From Oceanospirillum maris DSM 6286 (lineage in GTDB: Bacteria; Pseudomonadota; Gammaproteobacteria; Pseudomonadales; Halomonadaceae): DNA of 64,000 bases. The stretch spans positions 1 to 64,000 of the forward strand of contig NZ_AUGW01000003.1 of assembly GCF_000422865.1 (NCBI RefSeq), written 5' to 3'. The position numbers and the translations under genes were made by a program. Each line of letters opens with the position of its first letter. Position 1 is the stretch's first letter. Shown piece after piece: positions 26,907 to 35,644 of this stretch. The notes below the pieces were generated by a model. The model saw nothing but the letters and a program-made list of their open reading frames with translations. It ran no database searches and was not told the origin of the DNA.

Positions 26907-27623
26907 ATGGACAAGAAATCACCGATACAAGTTACATTAACCAAGCGCGATGATGCTGTAACTATCACCCAGTGGGTATATAGCACTTTGCGGAACGCCG
27001 TCATGAACGGTCAGATTCTACCGGGACGAGCCTTAACCATACGAGAGCTTGCGGCAATACTGGATGTTAGTCCTATGCCAGTAAGGGAAGCGTTGCGCCA
27101 GCTCGCTGCGGAAAATGCCTTAGAAATACAAGGCAATCGTCGGGTGATAGTACCCAAAATGACCGCCATGAAGTTCAGCGAGCTATGCGAGGCGCGTATT
27201 ACCCTAGAATCCCATGCGGCAGCACGGGCCCTGCCTTATATTGATCATGATACGTTAGCAGAGCTTATCGCGCTGGATAAAGAGATCGACGAAGCTCAAG
27301 CAAATGGCGACCTTGAGCAAATCACAATACGCAACCAACGCTTTCACCGCAGACTCTACACCGCTAACCCTCATCAAATATCCTTGCCGTTAATTGAAAG
27401 CCTATGGCTCCAGCTAGGGCCTTTTATGCGCCTAGCAAACTCCCGCCTTAAAGAGCACTACACCATTGACCGTCATAACGAAGCGATCGAAGCCATTAAA
27501 CAGAAAGACGGCCTAGCACTACAGATGGCGATTACATCAGATATAAGAGAAGGCTTTGCCTTTGCAGGAACCCCAGAGCTGCTATACAACTTTATTGAAC
27601 AATCTGGCGCAAATACGTTTTAG
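26907..27623 (+). CDS. GntR-family (FadR/FCD subclass) regulator of polyamine genes
   Basis: This 238-residue repressor-type regulator has a winged helix at about 19-85, including LTIRELAAILDVSPMPVREALRQLAAENALE. An all-helical FCD ligand domain follows at about 90-220, whose metal-site acidic and histidine residues are partly visible (EARITLE, HRRLY, DRHNEAIEAI). Upstream and downstream DNA both carry TGTGATCACA palindromes of the FadR/FCD operator type. It therefore probably regulates itself, the divergent ligase-potFGHI genes and the spuC gene that follows. The effector is unknown. Confidence 0.85.
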   Translation: MDKKSPIQVTLTKRDDAVTITQWVYSTLRNAVMNGQILPGRALTIRELAAILDVSPMPVREALRQLAAENALEIQGNRRVIVPKMTAMKFSELCEARITLESHAAARALPYIDHDTLAELIALDKEIDEAQANGDLEQITIRNQRFHRRLYTANPHQISLPLIESLWLQLGPFMRLANSRLKEHYTIDRHNEAIEAIKQKDGLALQMAITSDIREGFAFAGTPELLYNFIEQSGANTF

Positions 27624-27661
27624 ACGGCCGCCGTCCTCAGGTTTAAGTCTTATAAAACTAG

Positions 27662-27806
27662 TTTTGTGATCACAATATAAGCATTGAACGTTTGACTTTT
27701 TCATTTTGTGATCACAAAATAGCCTCAAGAAAAGAAAACAGGAAAGACATTAGGGTAGGCCTGTTTATCCTAATTTGATCACAAATGTTGAAAACATGAT
27801 CACAAA
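27662..27806. promoter_or_regulatory. Cluster of four GntR operator-like palindromes before spuC
   Basis: TTGTGATCACAA at 27664-27675, TTTTGTGATCACAAAA at 27704-27719, TTTGATCACAAA at 27774-27785 and CATGATCACAAAA at about 27795-27807 all share the TGATCA core. The second is a perfect 16-base palindrome. They lie in the 283-base gap between the GntR gene and spuC, and match sites upstream of the regulator. Strong candidate operators; binding is inferred. Confidence 0.75.
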
Positions 27807-27906
27807 AAAGATGACGCTTCGCTAACAATAGCGGATTCGGTGACTCGCCTTTTACCGGTCAGAGAAAGCGCAACAACCCGATAGATAGACAATAGAGGAC
27901 GAACAA

Positions 27907-29283
27907 ATGGCTGCTGAAAATAACAACACCCGCGAGTGGCAAGCACTGGATGCAAAACACCACCTACATCCTTTTACAGATACCGGTGCCTTAAACAAAA
28001 AAGGTGCCCGCGTTATCACTAAAGCGGAAGGTGTTTACCTGTGGGATAGCGAAGGTAAAAAAATGCTAGACGGCATGGCCGGTCTTTGGTGTGTCAATAT
28101 GGGCTATGGTCGCCAAGAGTTGATTGATGCCGCAAGCGAGCAGATGGCTACCTTGCCGTTCTACAACACCTTTTTCCAGACAACCCATTTACCTGTAGCA
28201 AAATTGGCTCAAGCCATTGCTGAAGTAACGCCGGGTGATCTGAACCGTATCTTCTTTGCCAATTCAGGTTCAGAGGCTATCGACACCATTATCCGCATGG
28301 TGCGCACCTACTGGGTGACACAAGGTAAACCGTATAAAAACATCATTATCAGCCGCGAAAATGCCTATCACGGTAGTACCGTAGCAGGCGCAAGCCTTGG
28401 CGGTATGAGCGGTATGCACAAGCAGGGCATTCCTATGGTGGGCGGTATTGAGCATATTCGTCAGCCGTACTGGTATGGTGAAGGCGGCGATATGACCGAA
28501 GAAGCCTTCGGTATTGCCTGCGCTAAAGCCTTAGAAGAGAAAATCTTGGCTGTAGGGCCAGATAATGTTGCCGCTTTTGTTGGGGAGCCGATTCAAGGCG
28601 CGGGCGGTGTCATTATTCCACCGGCGAACTACTGGTCTGAAATTCAAAAAATCTGTAAGAAGTATGATGTTTTGCTCGCCGCCGATGAGGTTATCTGTGG
28701 CTTTGGCCGTACCGGCAGTTGGTTTGGTTGCCAAACACTGGATATCGCACCCGATATTATGTCTATGGCGAAGGGCTTATCTTCTGGCTACTTGCCAATC
28801 TCTGCTGTTGCTGTGGGTGACCGTATTGCTAAGGCATTGGATGAGATGGGCGAAGACTTTAACCATGGCTTTACTTACTCCGGTCATCCGGTGGCCGCTG
28901 CGGTGGCTCTGGCTAATATCGAGCTGATGAAAAAAGAGAATATCGTCGATTATGTCGCAAACGATATTGGCCCTTACCTGCAAGAGAAGCTGCGTGAAAC
29001 CTTAAAAGATCACCCTCTTGTGGGCCATATTAATGGCGTTGGCTTAATCGCTGGTTTTGCACTGGTTAAAGATAAGGCGACCAAAGAGCTGTTCCCATCG
29101 GATATTGATATAGGCTATATCTGCCGTGAACACTGCTTTAATAATGGCCTTATTATTCGCGCGGTGGGTAGCCGTATGGTGATGTCTCCGCCACTGGTCA
29201 TTACCCGTGACGAAGTTGATGAACTGTGCGAAAAAGCAAAACTGTGCTTAGATCTAACCGTCGAATCCATTAATAAGCTGTAA
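27907..29283 (+). CDS. spuC: Putrescine/polyamine:pyruvate aminotransferase
   Basis: This class III PLP aminotransferase of 458 residues converts putrescine (and possibly cadaverine or spermidine) plus pyruvate to 4-aminobutanal plus alanine. Motifs are NSGSEAID (119-126), YHGSTVAGASLGG (154-166), D260 in AADEVICGFGRTG, and the PLP lysine K289 in SMAKGLSSGY. The start MAAENNNTREWQALDAKHHLHPFTD is typical of SpuC. GAGGAC precedes the ATG. Four GntR-type palindromes lie upstream. The aldehyde product fits the PuuC-type dehydrogenase at 8161. Confidence 0.9.
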   Translation: MAAENNNTREWQALDAKHHLHPFTDTGALNKKGARVITKAEGVYLWDSEGKKMLDGMAGLWCVNMGYGRQELIDAASEQMATLPFYNTFFQTTHLPVAKLAQAIAEVTPGDLNRIFFANSGSEAIDTIIRMVRTYWVTQGKPYKNIIISRENAYHGSTVAGASLGGMSGMHKQGIPMVGGIEHIRQPYWYGEGGDMTEEAFGIACAKALEEKILAVGPDNVAAFVGEPIQGAGGVIIPPANYWSEIQKICKKYDVLLAADEVICGFGRTGSWFGCQTLDIAPDIMSMAKGLSSGYLPISAVAVGDRIAKALDEMGEDFNHGFTYSGHPVAAAVALANIELMKKENIVDYVANDIGPYLQEKLRETLKDHPLVGHINGVGLIAGFALVKDKATKELFPSDIDIGYICREHCFNNGLIIRAVGSRMVMSPPLVITRDEVDELCEKAKLCLDLTVESINKL

Positions 29284-29314
29284 TCATTTTATTATTTATC
29301 TCCGCTAGAGACAG

Positions 29315-29345
29315 CGCCCAAGGGTAAATCCTTGGGCGTATTCAT
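29315..29345 (+). terminator. Terminator after spuC
   Basis: CGCCCAAGG (29315-29323) pairs perfectly with CCTTGGGCG (29330-29338), followed by TATTCATCTT. The U-run is interrupted, but stem, loop and position fit. Confidence 0.65.
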
Positions 29346-29493
29346 CTTACTGCCACAATCCTATACCGCAGCCTTATATAACAAGAAAAATATGCAATTA
29401 TTCCAATCAGGCAGGATAATAAGCAATAAGCTCTATACTGCTTTAAACACGATTCCTATTAATATTACTGCAGCAACCGGAGCCTCAGCCAAC

Positions 29494-30300
29494 ATGCATC
29501 CAAAAACGAATCCGGAGCTAATTACTGCCCCCTGCGCCCGCGATATCGCCGCGCTAATCAACCACATTAAAGTACCGAGTTTTATGCCGGTACTGGAAGA
29601 AGTGTTAAGCCATCATTGTAACTTCGATACGATTCTTGTGGTGACGTACAAAAAGTCCTTCAAACCGATCATATTACATCCAAAGAGTCCCGCAGAGCAC
29701 AGTCCAACACTAAAAAACTATATCGAAAAAGCCTATATTCTTGATCCTCTGTTTAACAGTATTCAAGATGGTCTAGGCTCTAACGTGTCTCGCTTGGTTG
29801 ATATTGCACCGGACTCCTTCGATCAAACCGAATATTACCAATCCTGTTATCGCAAATTTGACCTAGTTGATGAGGTCAATATGACCATCACATTGAGCCA
29901 GCATACAACCTGCGCCATCGCCTTAGGTCGAAAGAGCGCCCTGGGCACAATCACCCGCGCAGAGCTGAACCGACTAAAGAGTATTTTTCCCGTCATTGAA
30001 GCCTTAGTGCAACAGTTCTGGCATGTGCAGTCAGGGGAGTTTGTGAAGTATGAACGTTCGGAAGGGCCGATCAAACAAGCACTAAAAACCTTCGCCAGCG
30101 GCGTACTAACCCAGCGGGAGCAAGAGATTTTGGGGCTTATTCTGCAAGGACATTCTTCCAAAGCGATTGCCGACATTCTTAGCATCAGCGTTGGCACCGT
30201 TAAAGTGCACCGAAAAAATATTCACAGCCGCTTAAACACATCCACTCAATCTGAGATATTCACACTGTTTTTAAGCCACCTTAACCAACTAGAAGCTTAA
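29494..30300 (+). CDS. LuxR-family transcriptional regulator
   Basis: This regulator has 268 residues from the ATG at 29494, which has GGAG 11 bases upstream. The frame opens earlier, at 29332, but that part overlaps the spuC terminator and looks non-coding. The C-terminal LuxR helix-turn-helix is clear (LTQREQEILGLILQGHSSKAIADILSISVGTVKVHRKNIHSRL). The N-terminal part (about 1-195) is an unrecognised sensor domain, not an obvious autoinducer-binding or receiver domain. Similar LuxR proteins sit beside polyamine/GABA aminotransferase genes in related bacteria, so control of neighbours is possible. Confidence 0.8.
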   Translation: MHPKTNPELITAPCARDIAALINHIKVPSFMPVLEEVLSHHCNFDTILVVTYKKSFKPIILHPKSPAEHSPTLKNYIEKAYILDPLFNSIQDGLGSNVSRLVDIAPDSFDQTEYYQSCYRKFDLVDEVNMTITLSQHTTCAIALGRKSALGTITRAELNRLKSIFPVIEALVQQFWHVQSGEFVKYERSEGPIKQALKTFASGVLTQREQEILGLILQGHSSKAIADILSISVGTVKVHRKNIHSRLNTSTQSEIFTLFLSHLNQLEA

Positions 30301-30421
30301 CCGGCTTATTTCTGCTGTTTCTTACTACGTCTATTACTGCGGCGAATGCAGTTAATGCGGTTAAGGATTCGTGCTTTTTTGCACACAATTAGGGCGTAAT
30401 TTTTTTATCTTTTTTTGTAAA

Positions 30422-30476
30422 CGACATCATATTTGAAGCCATTGAGCCCACCTCATAAAATTTGATGTCGCTTTTT
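30422..30476 (+). terminator. Terminator candidate after the LuxR gene
   Basis: CGACATCA (30422-30429) pairs with TGATGTCG (30463-30470) across a 33-base loop and is followed by CTTTTTAT. The long loop lowers confidence. Confidence 0.5.
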
Positions 30477-30559
30477 ATCCCTGCCTATTACTATCCCAAT
30501 CTATTACTATCCCAACCTATGTCAGACTTAATAGACCTCCATACCAACGGGTATTTTAC

Positions 30560-31582
30560 TTAACCTTCGCTAAATCGCTGTCGAAATTCACTTGGGGTTA
30601 ACCCCATAATATGAACAAAGCGTTTTCGACAAGCGCCAGCATCCTCATAACCAGCTTCTCGAGCGATCGTTTCAAAGGGTGCACGGCTCTCTTCCAGCCG
30701 CTCGCATGCTTTTTGAATACGTAAACGCTGCATATATTCTTTTGGTTTATATTGGGTCACTTTTTCAAACCGTCGTAGAAATGTTCGCTCTCCCATCGCC
30801 ACTTGTTCAGCTAAGTCTTTTACGGAAGGCAGGTTAGGAAAAACCGTTTCTAGGTGCTCTTGGGCGGTGCGAATCAGTGCGTCACCGTGATGAAGATCGG
30901 GCTTAAAACGTCGATAAAAACGTTGGGATCGCCGTCCAGTATCCACCACTAAATATTTACCCATCAGGGGTACGATGCCGCTTGGCGCATATTGGGCGAC
31001 CACTTCAAAACCGAGATCCAGCCAAGACATCATCCCCCCTGCGGTAATAACGGAGCCTTCATTAATCAAGATCTGATCCAGATCGAGCAACACGTTAGGG
31101 TAATGCGCTTTAAATAGAGATTCGAACGCCCAGTGAGTTGTGACTCGCTTGCCGCTCAACAAAGGCGTGGCGGCTAAAATAAAACTCCCCGCGCAAGCAG
31201 AGCAAATAATGGCGGATTGTGCCTGTTGCTGTAACCAATGGATTAACGTATCCGGTGGCTGTAAGTAGAAATCACTGCGTTGCCCAGGCGGTAAAATCAC
31301 CACATCAAAGACCTCAGCACAGGACAGTTGATCCAGCGTGAGCACTTGAGGCAAAAAAAGTGAGGCGGTTTTTTGCTCTCTATTCTTCTCTCCATTCAGT
31401 CCTTCTTTCTGTTCACCATTCCGCCCACCACTCGATTCATTATACGGTTCACGACATAGCCGACTGGCTAAATGAAACAGCTCTTCTAAACCATAAACCG
31501 CTGATTTAAGGCTATTGGGATAAGCGAGAATAGCAATTCGCACGCCGTTCTCTATGGCTTTGTTATCTAGGTTTCGCCCCAT
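30560..31582 (-). CDS. GlxA-type AraC-family regulator with DJ-1/PfpI-like domain
   Basis: This regulator has 340 residues from the ATG at 31582, with AGGAG 10 bases upstream; the frame extends to 31642 without a ribosome site. The N-terminal DJ-1/PfpI-like domain covers about 15-200, with a cysteine in the nucleophile-elbow position (ICSACAGSFILA). The AraC DNA-binding domain, with two helix-turn-helix units, lies at about 230-335 (LAEQVAMGERTFLRRFEKVT and FETIAREAGYEDAGACRKRF). A charged insert of about 25 residues (NESSGGRNGEQKEGL) interrupts the first domain and is unusual. It is divergent from a cysteine hydrolase gene, its likely target. Confidence 0.88.
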   Translation of the reverse strand: MGRNLDNKAIENGVRIAILAYPNSLKSAVYGLEELFHLASRLCREPYNESSGGRNGEQKEGLNGEKNREQKTASLFLPQVLTLDQLSCAEVFDVVILPPGQRSDFYLQPPDTLIHWLQQQAQSAIICSACAGSFILAATPLLSGKRVTTHWAFESLFKAHYPNVLLDLDQILINEGSVITAGGMMSWLDLGFEVVAQYAPSGIVPLMGKYLVVDTGRRSQRFYRRFKPDLHHGDALIRTAQEHLETVFPNLPSVKDLAEQVAMGERTFLRRFEKVTQYKPKEYMQRLRIQKACERLEESRAPFETIAREAGYEDAGACRKRFVHIMGLTPSEFRQRFSEG

Positions 31583-31643
31583 GCTGACATGGCTCCTGTT
31601 GCTCTCTATTTTTAAATTTATAAGCGACCAAATATCAGACAAA

Positions 31644-31685
31644 TGTCGTTTATGACCTTAAATATGTCATTTTTGACTCTAAAGA
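31644..31685. promoter_or_regulatory. Two tandem 21-base repeats, candidate AraC/GlxA operator
   Basis: Copy 1 is at 31644-31664 and copy 2 at 31665-31685; 16 of 21 positions agree. Each contains the inverted motif GTC(G/A)TTT(A/T)TGAC. A further GTCATTTA lies at 31697. They lie in the divergent gap between the GlxA-type regulator and the hydrolase. Two-turn spacing in tandem is the typical form of AraC-family sites. Confidence 0.6.
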
Positions 31686-31792
31686 TTAAGTCTATCGTCA
31701 TTTAAAATACGATCATTCATAAAGCAATCCACAGAAAAGCTTAATCAAGCGCGGTCTTAATAAGACCTTATTTAAAACTGGAGCACTTCGCT

Positions 31793-32362
31793 ATGTCTCA
31801 ATCAACATCTCAAAAAACGACCCAAAAAGCCCTGATCGTTATCGATCCTCAAAATGATTATTTTCCTGAAGGTAAGTACCCGCTTTGGAATACCGAAACC
31901 GTACTGGCGAATATGCTAACGGCTATCCACACAGCCCAAGCGAGTCAGATGCCGATTGTTTTAGTGCAGCATGTTGGTAAACCGCAAAGTCCTTTCTTTC
32001 AGCCTGAAACAGAGGGTGTTGCCATCCATCGCGCCATCAAAGCAGCGGCTCCAGAGGCGAAGATTGTCGTTAAAAATTTTGCGGATAGCTTTGAACAAAC
32101 CAAGCTGCACGAACTATTATCCGAGGCGGGTATCAATGAAATTATCTTATGCGGCATGATGACTCAGAACTGCATCACCCACACCGCATTATCGAAAACA
32201 GCAGAGCACTATCACGTTAAAGTGATTCAAGATGCCTGCACCACCGTTGATGGGATGATTCATGGTATTGCGATAAATGCGCTGTCGGTTAGAACAGAGC
32301 TGATTGATACCGGAGAACTGTTAGCTAACCGGAATCTACGCTCTCAGAAAAAGAGTAATTAA
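31793..32362 (+). CDS. Cysteine hydrolase of the isochorismatase family
   Basis: This 189-residue amidohydrolase-like enzyme has the triad D18 (VIDPQNDYF), K94 (VVKNFADSF) and C127 (GMMTQNCITHTA). The cis-peptide motif GMMTQ precedes the cysteine. The family covers nicotinamidase-like and other small amide hydrolases; the substrate cannot be read from sequence. It is divergent from a GlxA-type regulator across 210 bases holding tandem operator-like repeats, so it is probably activated by that protein. Confidence 0.85.
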   Translation: MSQSTSQKTTQKALIVIDPQNDYFPEGKYPLWNTETVLANMLTAIHTAQASQMPIVLVQHVGKPQSPFFQPETEGVAIHRAIKAAAPEAKIVVKNFADSFEQTKLHELLSEAGINEIILCGMMTQNCITHTALSKTAEHYHVKVIQDACTTVDGMIHGIAINALSVRTELIDTGELLANRNLRSQKKSN

Positions 32363-32563
32363 TAAACACTAATACATAATACGACAGGCTATCAATCAAC
32401 CTCCACCTACCATAAAATATGCGTGAATAAATACTCACCATTGGTACATTGATATCATCGATTAGTATGGCTCAAAGGCTTTTCAAGGGCTTGCTGTATA
32501 TTTTTCTAATACGTGTATGACCATCAATATATCCAGCAAATCACCTATTTTATGGGGGTCCGC

Positions 32564-34564
32564 ATGTTCTGGAAAAAAAGAGTCTTGCCCGAAACGCAGC
32601 CACAGGAATCACCGGTAAAAGTCATCCATCTACACCAAAACCAAATCAACCAGCAGCAACTTCAATCTCTGGCCTTTCATGATGGACAAGCTGCTTTAGT
32701 AATGGCTTTTATCTCTCCTTGGCTGCCCTTTGAGCAGACCGCCCGAGCTCTGAAGCAATCTCTGCCCTTTGCTCAGCAATTTATCGCGGTAATGACCGCC
32801 GGTGAGCTCAGCTCTTGTGGCCGCAGCTTATATCATAAGGCTGATGGCAAATGGGACAATATAGTATTACAGAGTTTCAGCCATCAGCTGTTCAATGCTC
32901 TGGAATTACGCACAGTTAATCTGCATTGCGATGATATAAAGCGCGGCCAGCCAAAAATGAGCGAACAGCAGCGCACGCAAAAAATTGAGCAGGAAATCAA
33001 ACGCATCAATTTACCGTTTGATGTACAAGCGCAAGATACGCTAGCGTTAACCTTTTTTGATGGCTTAACCGCCAGCGAAAACTTCTTTATGCAGGCACTT
33101 TATGCCAGTAATAAGCTGCCTTGCTACTTTGTTGGCGGATCTGCTGGAGGTAAGCTCGATTTTCAGCAAGCGGCTGTGTTCGACGGCCAGCAGGTTGTCG
33201 ATGGCAACGCTTTGATTCTATTTTGTAAACTCAGCCCAGAAACTCGCTATGGCATATTTAAAAGCCATAACTTCCAAAAAACCGGCACTCATTTCACCAT
33301 TATCGAAGCCGATGCTCACACTCGAACTGTGCAATCTGTTATGCGTGATGGTGAGCACAGAGCCGTGTCCCTGGTTCAAGTATTATGTGATCATTTCCAT
33401 TGTACGTCTGACACACTAGATCACCATTTAACTGGGTACTCTTTTGGCGTTGATATTGGCGATGAGCTGTTTATACGTTCGGTCGCAGATATTAATCAAG
33501 CAACGGAAACTGTCACCTTCTTTTGTGATCTTCATTTTGGCGATAGACTGCATTTGGTCAAGGCTGGTAGTTTTACCGATCAAACCGATCAGGCCTACAG
33601 GAAGTACTCTGCGGATAAACCTCAGCCAGTGGCGATGCTGGCTAACGATTGTATTTTACGCCGCATCAATAACGGGCCGAACCTAGACCGACTGAGCACC
33701 TTTAACCAGATTCCAACGGCGGGGTTTTCCACCTTCGGTGAGCTACTGGGGGTGCATATGAATCAGACCCTGACCGCTGTTTTCTTCTACCAACCGCTGA
33801 AAGGAGTACCTTTCCGTGACGAATACGCCGATAACTTCCCTCAATACTACAGTCACTTCCGTATGTATTTTATGGAATCACGGCTAAACAGTTTGCGTCA
33901 GATCAACCAGCTACAGGCACTGTTGATTGACCGTATGGCAGAGTACAAACCTTTGGTGAAATCTATTATAGGAGGCTTTGATTCACTGCAGAGTTACACC
34001 GCAAGTTCCCAGGATGTACTGAGCAATATTCAACAGCGTTTTGACTATTTCAACAACCTAATCCTTGAGCAAGAATCTGACCGGATACAGCTACGTTCCG
34101 ATGTAAATGTGCTACAAAACAATGCAGAAGAGGTGACAGCCGTCTTAGGTGTGATCTCCAATATTGCCGACCAAACCAGTCTGCTGGCGCTGAATGCCGC
34201 CATTGAAGCCGCAAGAGCTGGGGATGCTGGCCGAGGCTTTGCCGTCGTCGCCGACGAGGTACGCAACCTATCACAAAATACGCAAAAGAGTGTCGACGAA
34301 ACCGGAAAAACCATCAGTAATGTTTCCAACTCTATCATCAGTATTAAGGGCACCATTGACCGCACCAGTCAGTTTGTTGAGGAGATCGCCTCTGGTTCTT
34401 CAGAACTAAGCGATGATATTAACAATATGGTCACATCTTCAGTCCAAACCGGAGAGGAGGTTAGTGCAAATATTGAACATATGAATAATTTGGCGCAGCG
34501 ACTAGAAGAGATCGACGAGGAAGTGGATGCGATCCATCACCTAAAATCTCTAAGCGAGTATTAA
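32564..34564 (+). CDS. Soluble FIST-domain chemoreceptor
   Basis: This protein has 666 residues from the ATG at 32564, 6 bases after GGGGG; an upstream start at 32513 lacks a ribosome site. There is no membrane segment, so it is cytoplasmic. FIST N and C sensor domains cover about 30-400 (motifs [11 protein letters not shown] and [10 protein letters not shown]). A short helical link leads to the chemotaxis signalling hairpin at about 490-640, with the conserved tip [25 protein letters not shown] domains are thought to sense small ligands such as amino acids. The receptor is not next to other chemotaxis genes. No C-terminal methyltransferase-docking pentapeptide is seen. Confidence 0.88.
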   Translation: MFWKKRVLPETQPQESPVKVIHLHQNQINQQQLQSLAFHDGQAALVMAFISPWLPFEQTARALKQSLPFAQQFIAVMTAGELSSCGRSLYHKADGKWDNIVLQSFSHQLFNALELRTVNLHCDDIKRGQPKMSEQQRTQKIEQEIKRINLPFDVQAQDTLALTFFDGLTASENFFMQALYASNKLPCYFVGGSAGGKLDFQQAAVFDGQQVVDGNALILFCKLSPETRYGIFKSHNFQKTGTHFTIIEADAHTRTVQSVMRDGEHRAVSLVQVLCDHFHCTSDTLDHHLTGYSFGVDIGDELFIRSVADINQATETVTFFCDLHFGDRLHLVKAGSFTDQTDQAYRKYSADKPQPVAMLANDCILRRINNGPNLDRLSTFNQIPTAGFSTFGELLGVHMNQTLTAVFFYQPLKGVPFRDEYADNFPQYYSHFRMYFMESRLNSLRQINQLQALLIDRMAEYKPLVKSIIGGFDSLQSYTASSQDVLSNIQQRFDYFNNLILEQESDRIQLRSDVNVLQNNAEEVTAVLGVISNIADQTSLLALNAAIEAARAGDAGRGFAVVADEVRNLSQNTQKSVDETGKTISNVSNSIISIKGTIDRTSQFVEEIASGSSELSDDINNMVTSSVQTGEEVSANIEHMNNLAQRLEEIDEEVDAIHHLKSLSEY

Positions 34565-34604
34565 CACAAGCTCAGGTCTATCTACCCCAACATGATCGTC
34601 GACC

Positions 34605-35564
34605 CTAATGCGGTGCGGCGGTCTGATCCAGCGCCTGAATCTCAGGCTTATGCGCGTTATCACCCAGTTCTGAGATCACCATCGCCACCACAATACAGAT
34701 TGCGCCAATAACCCCCATAACGCCAAGATGCTCATTCAATACAACCCAAGCCGTGATATGGGCAAAAATAGGCTCTAAAGCAAACACAAGGGCCACTTTA
34801 TGGGAAGGAAGTAACTTTTGACACGCGGATTGCGCCCAAACCGCATAGGCCGTACCCAGTGTTGACGCCACCACAATGGAAAAAATAACCACGGGCTTAC
34901 TGAACAACGCCCAACCGGTAATAGGCGGTGTTCCCGCGTAATAAAAGATCGGATGGTCGCCTATGGCAGCACCAATAACACTATAAATGGACACGGCTAA
35001 TAGCTGTAAAATACTTAAGGTAATAACGGGCATATCGCCAACCCATCGACCGGTCAGCACAATATGAGCGGCAAAGCCAAAGGCGCAGATCAGCACTAAA
35101 ATATCGCCCTTATTAAACTCATAGGCTGCGCCCCCCATTGTGAGCAAGTACAAACCCAGGGTCGCTAGCGAAACACCCAACCACACCATGGTACGTACTT
35201 GCTGGCGAAAAATAAGAAAACCTAACACCGGCACCAAGGGCACACTTAACGCCGTAATAAATCCCGCATTAGAGACACTGGTAAAGCGTAGGCCTTCTGT
35301 TTGCGCGTAAAACCCAATAAACAGCATTAAGGCCAAAACAGGTGCCATAAAAAGCATTTTTTTCCAGTGCTTAGGCCTTACTTTCTCACCGCTAAAATAC
35401 AACAAAGGCAGTAGCGATAAAGCGGCCAAGAAAAAACGAATCGCATTGAAGGTATGGGTTGGCACTTCGGCCACCGCTAAATCGATCAGAACAAACTCTG
35501 TGCCCCAAATAAGGCTGATCAAAAAGACCAAAAAGAAGGCCAATCTTGGCGAGCGTATTGTCAT
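34605..35564 (-). CDS. EamA-family (DMT) transporter
   Basis: This inner-membrane protein has 319 residues and about ten membrane helices in two EamA repeats (about 10-145 and 155-300), typical of drug/metabolite exporters such as RhaT/YdcZ relatives. LIWGTEFVLIDLAVAEVPTHTFNAIRFFLAAL is a standard first-repeat pattern. The substrate is unknown. It converges with the FIST receptor gene and follows the NhaC-type gene on the same strand after 80 bases. A second EamA protein is encoded at 39806-40723. Confidence 0.85.
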   Translation of the reverse strand: MTIRSPRLAFFLVFLISLIWGTEFVLIDLAVAEVPTHTFNAIRFFLAALSLLPLLYFSGEKVRPKHWKKMLFMAPVLALMLFIGFYAQTEGLRFTSVSNAGFITALSVPLVPVLGFLIFRQQVRTMVWLGVSLATLGLYLLTMGGAAYEFNKGDILVLICAFGFAAHIVLTGRWVGDMPVITLSILQLLAVSIYSVIGAAIGDHPIFYYAGTPPITGWALFSKPVVIFSIVVASTLGTAYAVWAQSACQKLLPSHKVALVFALEPIFAHITAWVVLNEHLGVMGVIGAICIVVAMVISELGDNAHKPEIQALDQTAAPH

Positions 35565-35644
35565 TATTATCGTCCTTTCTTAAAAACCTAAAAGCCCCTG
35601 AACCGTTACCGGCACAGAGGCTCGTGTAAGGTATCCCTACAGCG

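Noticed and set aside
29332-29493. Upstream extension of the LuxR-family gene
   Set aside because: The first part overlaps the spuC terminator and lacks a ribosome site; its composition does not look like the rest of the protein.
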